DNA of 64,000 nt from Tomocerus qinae (lineage: Eukaryota; Arthropoda; Collembola; Entomobryomorpha; Tomoceridae). Below the pieces are notes generated by a model, which saw only the letters and a list, made by a program, of their open reading frames with translations, made no database searches and was not told the DNA's origin. Of the stretch, positions 1-10,409 are shown in pieces. Location: positions 13,454,001 through 13,518,000 of the forward strand of contig CM034546.1 of the NCBI GenBank assembly GCA_020055645.1. Reading direction: 5' to 3'. The number at the start of each line of letters is the position of its first letter. Within the stretch, counting starts at the first letter, position 1. The position numbers were made by a program, and so were the translations under genes.

Positions 1-238
1 TTGCAAGCATTGGATAAACTTTGGAAATAACAACTGTAATTTTGTTTATTTATTTGCAATGCTACATATTTCTAAAAAGGCATAGGAGCACGGGGAAGAC
101 TAACATGGGGTTTTTCCTACTTTATGCAATGGAATTTTTAAAATTATAATTCCGTTACAATGCAAAACTGCATACTCCATTCTTAATATTTACATTTATA
201 CGTTGCAATTATTTTATAATACTTTGTATAGCATTTAC

Positions 239-3200
239 CTTCTGTGTCGTAATTAAATTTCCTACGTATCTACATACGTAGCTTCCTTCTGGAATATCGT
301 GTAAAGTACGTACTCCCCAGCCCTTACTTGGCGTCTTAAACATTTGAAGTTGGACCGTTCTCTCCAATTGAACTACTCTGTTCATACAGGTTTCTCTGCA
401 TTTACACCTAAAAATAATAGTCGAGATTAGTCTTATCGTTTATCAGTATCCTGAAGAAATATTTAAAAAATGTACTCACAATCTGTTACATTCATAAATT
501 CCTGAGAGAAGCCGATTTTTAAGAAGCTTGTTTGCGTAGCCTAACTCCGAAATCTCGAAACTAGTTTTTGTTTGTGGGTCACAATTCTGTAATGTCAACT
601 GAAAACAAGGGCATTGTTGCTTATCCTGTATAAAAACAAGCCGAAATTAAGATTAAGAGTAAATTAATGAAGTAACAATAACGAATACCTTGCAGTCATC
701 GGGACAGTCACAACATACAAGAAAATGAGTATCGTTATTTCTTTTGACGCTTTCGTCATATTTGTAGTCATTGATGTATCTAGTTGCCAACCCTTTTGTA
801 CTAGAATCGTAGGCGTTAATTACATTAATGGGAAAGATTTCATCTCCTTCCGTTATGTCCTGCAAAATAATGACAGCTATTAAAATAAGATGAAGGACCT
901 TACATTTCTTCCCTATAAAACCCCAGCCGATAATTTGTAACCCTAGATAATGGATAAAGTGGTCTATCTAAAGTTCCTATTGTTCAGAGAAGCGAAAAAA
1001 TACATCACTGTTGTTCCGTAGAAAATTTCATGATAAAAGGTTGATATTTAAAGCAAAATAAAATTTCGAAATTCAAAAATTGGACCATTTTACTACGCCA
1101 ACACAGATGAGCAATGATCCATCCGTGGACAAAGATTGTTTCATAACCCCTGATTCCATGGGTGGACCACGTTATTCTATCAATCAGTTCAAGGGTGCTG
1201 TTAATGGTAAAAAGGCAAAATAGCACAGTACAAACCGAAATTTAGTCTAAGCTGAACCCTGTATTACATTTCGACGCAACAAAGGCTCTGCTCTGCCTTT
1301 TTCTAATTTGTTAATCAAACATTAAAGGTAAAAACCTTAAAAACGCATAGGGAGACGCAAGGAAAACCAGAAAACAAGGAAAAATGAATTTTCTGGATAA
1401 TCAAAATAGGGTGTAATTTAATAAAAAAGATGCCCCAGTCTCCCGGTTGAAATTGCTTTTGGATCATTGTGAAATTGGTTTTCAATTTGCAATCTTACCA
1501 TGTAATAAGTGGTAGTTAGAAGTATTTACTATTACCAACCATAGAGTAGCATGTTCTTTCAGTAGCAGAGATTTTGGAGAAAAATTATTTTAGGTGGGAA
1601 GAAATAGTGTGGGTGTTGCAATTTGGTCGTTATCAAGATCAAGATGTCTTAAATCTCAACGACCCCACTTCCATATGATATATTAGGTGGGGACAAATGT
1701 AAGTCTCAAACTGCAAATAGTATAGCATCGTAATCATGACAATGTGCTAATTCGCTGTAAACAATTAACTGGTTGTTGAAGGCCAAATTTCCGATTGTCA
1801 CCACCTGGTATCTGTCAAAGTCAACCTGATCCTGATGCATTCCCAGGCACCTATTTTACTTCTACTAGGGTAAAAGCATTGTCATGTCAAATCAAAGTAT
1901 TGTCATTTAGATAATTTTCAGACAATACAATCACGACTCACGACAAGCATTTTATGTTTATTTGAAAGATATCCATTTTCTTTCTTATGCAGTCTGATAT
2001 TTTCGTAATTTTAATCCATTCTAGGAGTACCTTTTTGAATCAGCCCAAATAATTTTCAATATAATATTTATAGTTTAGGGGAGACTGGGGATAGTGTACG
2101 AACTTTTCGTTTAGACGGTCCTATAAAATCACGTTGAGGGATATAAATTCATTTCATTATTTGCATATAATGTCTACATACATAGGCTCAGTTATCCTAT
2201 TTTTACACATAATTTAAATTACTATCAAAACCAACAGAAAATATTTTATGGATGTCACTTTTTTCGTACACTATACCCAGGACTGGGTATAGTGTACGAA
2301 TACCCTGGGGATAGTGTACCAATACTATTATTTCGATGTTCTCTTCCCAAATCTGGCGGTTCCATTTCTTAGGATGCTGCCACGGATGCTGATAGTGATA
2401 TCTCTATTGTTTCATGATCATCGTAATAGTTGTTAGTTTTCTAAAATTATTTTTCCCTGATGTATCAAATGAGGTATTTTATTAGGCATTTTCTATGGTT
2501 AAAAAACAACCACCCAGTAATTTGGGAAATATTTGCAGATGTAACTTGTGCAATTAATGGGGGGCATTCAGTAATGTTTAACGCATCACGTATGGTTGAA
2601 AAATAAATGTCATTAGCCAAAAGAGGTCATTCCAATGTTCGTACACTATACCCATTTGATTTCTCGTACACTATACCCATTTGATTTCTCGTACACTATC
2701 CCCATCATGGCTTTTTCGACCTAAATATGTTTCTATAAAAAACTTTCAAAATGATAGCCTAAATGAGCATCGGATATCATTTATGAGAGCTTTTTCACTT
2801 AGTCAAAAAATTTGTATCACTAGATTGTTTTGAAAAGAGTCTGTGTGCAAAATGTTGTAAAGTGGCAAAAGTTTACTTTTGGGCATTTTTGGCATCAGAA
2901 AAGTTAATTTTATTTTTAGAAAACGGAGTTAGAGCCTGAAGTTAACAAATTTTTGTTAACTAGTCCTCCAAACCATACTTCAAATTTTGAAAATTTTGCC
3001 GACCACAAAAAATCACAGATTCTATAAAAACTCTTAACTTCGTACACTATACCCATTCGTACACTATACCCAGTCTCCCCTACTTATTTATTAATTGAAG
3101 GGCCGTATATAAGAACCTGGTATCTCCATACTAAAATTTTGAAACTAAAGTGGCAGTTATTGGTAACCAACGTGTTTTATATAGGGAATATGTTAAAATT

Positions 3201-6200
3201 TTAATTGTATTTGAGGTCAATTTGAGACACCAAGTTCTTATACACTGCCCCTCAATTATCGTGAAAAGATGATTTGGAATATGTGATTTCAACCGGGAGA
3301 CTGGGGCATCTTTTTTATTAAATTACACCCTATTTTGATTATCCAGAAAATTCATTTTTCCTTGTTTTCTGGTTTTCCTTGCGTCTCCCTATGCGTTTTT
3401 AAGGTTTTTACCTGTAATGTTTTTTTATTTTTTAGTTTTTATTGTTTATAAATAGTTTATATATAATGTAGTGCTGTATTGAAAGTTAGGTAAAATATTC
3501 TCAGTGAAGTAAGAATATTTTAGGTCTGTTATACGCAAAAAAATATTTTTTATTCCTGAAATATTTCTTTTTCTCTTTTTTAAAACTATTTTATACTCCT
3601 GGAATATTTCCCTATTTCTAAAATTATTTTCGATCCCTAGATTTTTTTCCCATTGCTGGAATTCGTAAAATGTATATTATCATTTATTCTCAAAATCTTT
3701 AATAAAATACTCTATCGAATGATATCAGAATTTGGTTTATGGGGGGCTCTGCCCCCAACCCCCGTCAGGGGAATGATTGGTTGGTTCTGTGGTTGCACCT
3801 AATGGTAACACCTGGTAATTCAAATCCTGCACCTAGTACTAGGCGACGGCGACGGGATTCAGTCACCTTGTGTATTACTATGCCAAAGTAGAGTGAGTGG
3901 ACGTAAGACACGTAATGACAGTGATTTGAAAGAATATACTGCCACTATAGACTATGTATCTAGGGAAACTTAAGTTGACAATTGCATTATGATGACCAAA
4001 CAATGGGACAACCGAATCTTCGGTGTCTAGCGGGAGAACCGGCCCTCCGACAGAGTTGCTGAATTCACGCAACGTAGTTCGAAGAATAATCTATCCGTTT
4101 TGTATCTATAATTTTTCCCCAAAAGTTTCAGGTTTTTGAGCTATCCTTTCTGACTATTTTTCAACCAAAAGGGAAAAGGATACATAGGGATTGACAAATC
4201 CTGAGGACAGTTAGCATGCCTCGAATGTCTCCCTATGAAAAATTTAGAAAAATCGGAGCAGTAAATTGGCAACTAGATTCCGCTGTCTAAATTCAACTTT
4301 ACATATTTTTAAGACATTTAAGTAATAGTCAAAACAGAATTATGGGCTATTAATGAATAGTTTATAATGAAAGTGAATAGTTCTTACATAAACAATTGGT
4401 TCACTTTCCGACACGAATACTTCTCTTATATTTATATCTTCTGTGAAACAGAAGAAATTTATTGGTAAGTTGCACTTTGTTGAAACCAAGTATTGGTGAA
4501 GAGTTTGGAAATTCCAAAATGTTTCCCTTTGACAAGGACTTAAGTATGCCACCGGTTTTGGGAAGCCTTGTCCATTGCCCACTCTTACTCTAAAAAATAT
4601 AAATTTTTTAAAATACAACAGTAAAATATCTTTCTTGACCATACCGAATAATTTTTGACACTTTCAAATACTTTTAAAAAGGTTATACAGACCTTTGCCA
4701 TACTAAAATCATTGGAGCTGCTAAGTAAGAAATGTTCTTTTCTTTTACTATTTTCAGTACAGAAGAATGGTTAGAATTAGCAAAGATGCATTGAAGGTTA
4801 CATAAATGTGCAACGTCGTCAATGTTATCCTTAAAACAAAAAAAAAACAAAAATTAAACTCCGCTTATTGGTATAGGTATAAATAATTAAGGAAAGATTG
4901 CAAAGCGGAATATAATAGGAAAGTATCCTTGGTTTTTTACATACTTCTCCCATTCAAATAGGTTAAATTAATTCGGTCAAAGTTTGTGGTTGTTTACTAT
5001 GTCCACTACCTCGACATTTGTGCCACAAAAATACTGACACTATAATATAGTTATAATAATTTTTAAAATATTTGAAAGGGAGGCATTTACAGCTTTTAAC
5101 TGGGCGGTATTTGGTCTCGGGATGGCACTGTCTCCCTCCTTGGCAAATTCTTTCTTGCGCCTCTTCTCCCGACGGGCTCTTTGCTGTTCCGTAGCTATCT
5201 TCATAATCAAAAACCGTTGGTCATCTGTCAAACATGCTCGATACCTCCGCTTTCTATTCTTCTTCCTTTTCAGTTTCATTTCCTTGGACAGTTTTCTTTT
5301 AGGAGGCTTTCTTGGGACTTTTTTGTACATCTCCAACTAAAAAACAAAGTACCATCAGTAAAGTTGCATAAATCAGTATAAAAGTTCTATTGGCTTGGCC
5401 GATGACTACTATTAGATAAACGGCAAAAGTGTGTAAATGTGTGAATGAAATGAGTGAATGAGCACAGAGTAATTAGGAGCGAATATTTATTTGACCAGGA
5501 CTTTGTCTCCTGGTCAGATTCGGAATGAATGTAATTCCTGGATGCATGTGTAATACATCAATTGTGTGTTTGTGTTGTATGGGTGGAAATAGGTAAGTAC
5601 ACAGGTAAGTTATAGTTAAGATGTGTGTAGTAATTAGGGATAGGTATTAGGAATAGATAGGTAGGATGAGGATGGCGACATGCAGATCGCCTAGGATAAA
5701 GAATGGAGATAAGCTGCAGAGACATGGGCATGCATGGCTCCTGCATACTTCCGTGTGTTGATTTTCCGCAATTCTAAAACGCCAAGCACCAAGCACAATA
5801 GCCCACTTAAAGTGGCACATCCCTACAAGTCCGAACCAGAAGAAACTTTGATATGCCAGTGTATATATCAAAACGTACTTTGCGATCAATAATTTCATAA
5901 AGGTCATGTTTCTGCGCACTTAAGCCTGGTCAGTGCTGTAAGGTTAGTCGGGGTCTTTTCCCTCATTTTCATTCAGTTGCCCCTCTCTTTTATCAGAATA
6001 AATTGACACACTACAGCATTCTCCCAAATAATAGCGATTAGTGATGAACACTATGGACCACTTAGGGCATATACAGTTATTATTAGTAAGATTACTTTTT
6101 TTAATTTGACTCCGACTCTTGCTTCTCTTATTATGAAATAATAAGGATAGAATACATGAAGTCTTGATTACTGTGTGGTGTGATAATGAAAACGTCGTGA

Positions 6201-8498
6201 ATTTTGCTGGTGACAGATTTTATTTGATATAGGTAAATGGTTTTCCCGATGGCTTCCAAAAGGATATTTTCTTCTCTCTACATGTGGGGAATGACAATAG
6301 AAACAAACAACTTTAAGGGAAAAAAATATTTTTGACCCTGTCAGTAGTTATATGAAAAAGACCTCTTAAAACTGAAAGCAAAATAACTTTTGAATCCCTA
6401 AACGGATTTTGATAAAAGTTGGTGTAGACGGTGTCCGGATATAAGTGCCAAAATAAAAGTGCCAATTGGCACTCTCAATGTCCATAAGTGTCAATTTCAA
6501 AAGTGCCAAAAATTTAAGTGCCAAAGCATTTAATGCCAAAATCCCAAAAGTTTGCTTTGGATGATATATTCTAAAATATTTATGCTTTTCTAGCAATTCT
6601 ATTTGTAGTTCATAGTAAATGGAAGACTAACGAACTTAGATCAATCAAGAAAGCCTTGTGTAATTTGAATACGCTGATATGTAAACGCTAAGCTGATAAG
6701 CTAAAGTCCTAGCTTAGGGAACAAGTATCCTACATTTATTTCTGTTTATCATTTGCCTTGGCCCCAGTAGTTGAAAAGAAACACCTGCACAGGTATTCCT
6801 ATATAAAACATGTGTTGTTAAAAACGTAAGATATTGGAAACATGTACAAGAAGATGTACTAAGAACAACAAATTGCTTGGAAGTTGGCATCATGGTTTTA
6901 ATTATTATCTAGAGTGAATAAACCGCATCCATCAATTTAGATGTTATTGTCCCATTTCCAAAGCGAATAAAGTAATTGTTCGCTTATGATCGTTTACTTT
7001 AACAGCGGAATGGCAACACCTCAAAAGAAAAGGTACAGGGAGCTTGATGAAAAGATTTCTTTTCAGGTTGTACAGTATCTCACAAAACCTAATATTATTA
7101 TCGATTATTTAAATGCATGTACACATTTAGTGGGACGGAATAATCAAGGATGAAAGACTTAAACTCACATAGGATTATAATTTACAAAGTAATACCCTTG
7201 TACATAACATGAGACTTAACAATGACTAATTAAACTTGCATTGGCATTTAATTTCATTGGCACTTTTGTTTTTGGCACTTCTCAAAATCTCTGAAAAAAA
7301 TAATTGGCACATTTGACCGTTGGCACATATATCCGGGAACCGGTGTAGACACCCGCCATAAGTATATCTCCAGCGGTTTTTTGAAAGAGCTGTAACATTT
7401 CAGTTTTTCGATTTCAAAAGACCCGGCTAAATTTCTAAACGTGGGTTTTACCAAAATAAAAATATTTTTTTGAAAGTATGTTCGGCTCAAATTAAAGATA
7501 TTATAAAATCACGCTTTGTTGGCATATCAAGTATTTCACTTTCGGTGACCCCTGCTGGGTGTCAAAGGTCAATACTTGGGAGTTTAAGGGTCATATAATG
7601 CAATAAAACGAAAACATTGACGCATATGAACACTCACAAAATCCCGAGATAATTCCGAAAAAATTTGCATATTAAAGGCTACCATGTCACATCTTATATG
7701 TTCATGGATGTATAATGGTGGTTCAGAATACCATAAACTCTTAGCCAAGTGATTATGGTGGGTGACCGGAGTAAGTTGCCAATGCCCACATTTCAATTTA
7801 AAAACAAAATTTGAAGTAAGACATGGGTGGTACAAATACCTATATCACAAACACTCTTTTACTTCAACCCAAAAAGTTGATTCGGTAAGGCGAAGTCTTA
7901 GTTTTTGACTCTCTCTCTATCAATGTTAAATCTCTACCCCTGGCCCACTAAATTAGAAATCGCGAAAAGGTCATTTGGAATTAATATAAAAAATCTTTGC
8001 ATCTGAATTACATTCTACTTATCCTACAAAACTGCCCCTGAATACACACTAGCTTTATTTATAACAGGTCCTGGGCCCTATGACCGCCTTATTATATAAT
8101 TGTCATAAATAATGTATTACCATAGGGTCTAGGGTGTATAAGCTAAGGACAAAATAGGAACAGGTCGAACAATATTGCACATGTAAACAAAATTTTGAAA
8201 ACAGGATTTTGATTGTTTGCTTTAACTGTAGGCTACTCTATCTACTTATAATAGTACGCATACTAACTTTTCTTTGTACGTTTAAATATCTATCTATGTA
8301 TGGAACATAATTAATTTTTTCGATAATGTACCCCAACGCATACCTCTATGTACTAAATTTAGCACATGAGGGTATGCGTTGGGGTACATTATTGAAAATA
8401 TCAATTTGAAATAACAAAATAATACGAGCAATAATTCTCACCTCAATCGATCCTTGTTCTTTATTTTCACAAATACCCGCATACTTCTTTGATACCAT
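239..8498 (-). CDS. SETDB-like histone-lysine N-methyltransferase, 5' portion (runs off the left edge)
   Basis: I read seven minus-strand exons: 8498-8442, 5336-5091, 4829-4693, 4589-4388, 859-689, 625-480 and 407-239. All junctions are GT-AG and the phases agree, giving 376 codons before the window edge. Exon 2 is a polybasic, nuclear-signal-like stretch (PKRK, KRKKNRKRR). Exons 3-4 look like the SETDB methyl-CpG-binding-like domain (YLSPC, then a YLxxTxC-like helix). Exon 5 opens the pre-SET domain with DITEGDE and CCDCPDDC. Exon 6 has CPC and YECN. Exon 7 starts with CKCRETCMNRVVQ and enters the SET domain (LQMFKT, GWGVRTLHDIPEGSYVC). Enzymes of this family methylate histone H3 lysine 9 in heterochromatin. 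I see no Tudor exons, which fits a SETDB2-type layout better than SETDB1, but the 3.1-kb first intron could hide some. The catalytic end of SET lies outside the window. The join of exon 1 to exon 2 is the weakest step. Confidence 0.8.
1326..3412. mobile_element. Inverted-repeat element (127-bp arms) in an intron of the SETDB-like gene
   Basis: Bases 1326-1452 and 3286-3412 are nearly perfect reverse complements. The outer ends read AGGTAAAAACC and the inner ends carry CCCAGTCTCCCGG. The interior has no convincing reading frame and contains a second element at 2078-3080. The inner end of each arm resembles the terminal repeat of that nested element. The pair may therefore be two oppositely oriented copies of one miniature family rather than one long element. 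Confidence 0.7.
2078..3080. mobile_element. Nested TA-flanked miniature inverted-repeat element
   Basis: The ends read GGGGAGACTGGG and CCCAGTCTCCCC, and TA dinucleotides flank both sides (2076-2077 and 3081-3082). This fits the Tc1/mariner superfamily target preference. Just inside, the motif ATAGTGTACGAA and its reverse complement recur many times (about 2091, 2270-2325, 2637-2705 and 3040-3070). No transposase is visible, so it is non-autonomous. Confidence 0.75.
6212..7715. mobile_element. Half copy of the GACAGATTTTATTTG foldback family, split by an insertion
   Basis: Bases 6212-6429 and 7351 to about 7715 match, in order, one arm of the foldback at 34731-36339, including the terminal GACAGATTTTATTTG. 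The opposite arm is missing. A separate 912-bp element interrupts the copy. It lies within the first intron of the SETDB-like gene. Confidence 0.75.
6430..7341. mobile_element. 912-bp inverted-repeat element with 9-bp target duplication
   Basis: The ends are GGTGTCCGGATATAAGTGCC and, reverse-complemented, GGTTCCCGGATATATGTGCC. The 9-bp sequence GGTGTAGAC is repeated directly on both sides (6421-6429 and 7342-7350). GTGCCA/TGGCAC motifs are clustered near both termini. A 9-bp duplication is typical of Mutator-like elements; an 8-bp reading (hAT) leaves the terminal repeats slightly misaligned. No transposase frame is visible. Confidence 0.75.
8327..8396. repeat. Short perfect-stem hairpin
   Basis: AATGTACCCCAACGCATACC and its reverse complement are separated by about 30 bases, forming a strong stem. 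It lies just downstream of the first coding exon of the SETDB-like gene, inside intron 1. It is most likely a tiny foldback element. Confidence 0.6.
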
Positions 8499-8860
8499 AA
8501 TAGTTAGGTTACTGCTCACTTTAATCCTTTAATATCTGCAAGTTAAAATAAAAGTAATTATCAAAAAGATTATAAGCATTCATTGTAATATGTAATATGA
8601 AAACAAACTAAAAAAAATCTGAGCATACCTCTAACCTTTGACCTGTTTCTAAGAAAAGCCAACCCTAACAAGAAACACCAATAACCAAAAACACAAACAA
8701 ATAATATTGTACTTTATACTCCTAACCTAGATGGAATGGTCCAATTCAACTTTAGCGCAACCAAATCACAAACGATAAGTCTGGATTTGCGACAAAAGAC
8801 AAGCGATTGAGATGAGACTATGAGACAGACATTTCATTTCCCGTCGTCAGACAGTGTTCC
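8499..8860 (-). promoter_or_regulatory. Probable 5' UTR and promoter-side region of the SETDB-like gene
   Basis: Upstream of the ATG at 8498 a splice acceptor (CTTGCAG) ends at 8536, so 8535-8499 would be UTR. A matching donor (GAG followed by GTATGC) sits at 8629/8628, so a noncoding first exon would lie just above it. I see no convincing TATA box, and the transcription start cannot be placed from sequence alone. Confidence 0.35.
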
Positions 8861-8865
8861 ATTTT

Positions 8866-9103
8866 AGCCGAGTGAAAATGATTTTGACCAGCCAGCCGGC
8901 TAAAATGGCTAGTGGCCAAAATGGCCAAAATCATGTTTTTTAAATTTCGCGCCAAACCAAGGATGATTTTCTCAGTTCACATAGCCCCATTTTGCTATTT
9001 TTGGCCAATTTAGCCACTGGCTAACAAAGAATTTCAACCAGACGGTCGGCAAATGCCGCCAGCCATTTTAGCCGACCAGCCGGTTGGTCACTGAACACTG
9101 GTT
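8866..9103. mobile_element. Degenerate miniature inverted-repeat element (CAGTGTTC ends)
   Basis: The left end CAGTGTTC and the right end GAACACTG are reverse complements. AGCCGGCTAAAATGGCT-like inner sequence repeats in both orientations. I could not find a clean target duplication. The rest of 8.7-10.4 kb not listed separately shows no gene. Confidence 0.5.
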
Positions 9104-9199
9104 AGGCAGCTGTTTGATCTTTCACATTGATTTTGAAAAATTGAATTAACTTTTCTTAAATCCTTGTGACTTAAAAAAATTGCCAAAATATGTGGCCAT

Positions 9200-9625
9200 C
9201 AAGGTGTCGAGTGTGCCATAAATGCCGCATGCCGTAAATGCCGTAAATAGAATTTACGGCATTTGGTATTTGGCGGCATGCCGTAAATGCCGTAAATTAT
9301 TTTTTACGTTTTTAGCTGATTTTATACATAAATTGATGTGGTAAGTTAGTAAAAAAACGCTAAAAGTGATTTTATATATCAATATTGTGTATTAACATCA
9401 TTATATGCCACTCCTTGTGGCAGAAAAGCTTTGAAAAGTGAAAACTCATTTTATAACTTATGACAGTTGTCATTTATTATAAAATGATCAAAATTATATT
9501 TTTTGTTCTTCCAGTATTTGAATATAACTGCCAATGCCGTGTATTTTGTATTTTACGGCATTAACGGCTTTTACGGCATTTACGGCATCTGAAAATAATT
9601 TACGGCATGCCGACTTTATACTCTG
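9200..9625. mobile_element. hAT-type miniature element, copy A, with 8-bp target duplication
   Basis: The element runs from CAAGGTGTCGAGTG to ATACTCTG. It is flanked by the perfect 8-bp repeat GTGGCCAT (9192-9199 and 9626-9633). TACGGCAT and ATGCCGTAAAT motifs are repeated near both ends in both orientations. A second full copy sits at 49842-50300. An 8-bp duplication and end-clustered short repeats are hallmarks of the hAT superfamily. No transposase is encoded. Confidence 0.85.
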
Positions 9626-10019
9626 GTGGCCATGTTTTAATAAAATTATTCAATACATTCATTATAAATATAACTGTGCTATTCCTTGCTAAAGTGAAAT
9701 TTATAGTTTAGTTTTCTCCAAGTTATCGTGAAGTTAGAGTGAATGAAAATTGTCACTTTAAAAATTTATAGTTTGGGTTATGCCAACTTATGTTGATGAT
9801 AAAATAAAGTTCCTCATTTAATTAATATAGATTACTAGCTGGAGTAGTTATTTTGACTAAACCCAATGGAAAATGGTACATTTACATCAACACATCCTAT
9901 ATTCGCTTTTTCCACTACTAAACAAAAAAATGGGCTGTTTCGTTTCATAAAGGACGAAATATTGAACACAAATATTATGGCCGCGACATACAAATATTTA
10001 TTTGTTTCAAAATTGCAAA

Positions 10020-10135
10020 CATTTATTTGTTCCCTCTTTTCACCCTACGACACATAGTTGCATACATAGATATATAGGCTGGTAAATTTATTGCTCTATC
10101 TATCTAATACGGTGGTTATAATATAGAATTACGGC
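10020..10135 (+). repeat. Dispersed repeat fragment (also at about 40.4 and 51.7 kb)
   Basis: The stretch with CACATAGTTGCATACATA and ATTGCTCTATCTA, ending near GGTGGTTATAATATAG, matches about 51660-51735 in the same orientation and about 40370-40450 in the opposite orientation. No coding sense is apparent. Confidence 0.6.
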
Positions 10136-10409
10136 ACATACAGACATACAAAAATCCATACATATTATAATACAAACATTCAATTATACAGTCATATGCA
10201 AAAATCCATACGTGTTACTTTCTTGAATTATACATATGAATTCACGTACATGTACAACGTATAGACATTATTATACTTGTGCCAATTTCCTCTTCGGCGT
10301 CGGTTACAGTTGGCCAAAACGGGAAACATCCAGTTATCGATACTTCCTTCATTCCCATAAAAACTGGTACAGGTAGGGGTTAAGTGCTACAATTAGTTTG
10401 TGTTTGAAG

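Noticed and set aside
1..28. Possible next SETDB exon at the very left edge after TTACAG
   Set aside because: Only about ten codons are visible and they do not clearly match the SET domain; it cannot be judged without more sequence.
901..1000. Possible extra SETDB exon ending GGGAAGAAATGTAAG before GTCCTT
   Set aside because: An in-frame stop lies just upstream and the translation does not resemble the family; the MBD exon joins directly to the pre-SET exon with correct phase and good sequence agreement.
3878..4072. 64-codon minus-strand frame in the large SETDB intron
   Set aside because: No acceptor/donor pair in phase with the flanking exons and no recognisable family.
5558..5919. Open frames on the minus strand upstream of the polybasic exon
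   Set aside because: No splice sites in a compatible phase and no domain; composition looks like chance.
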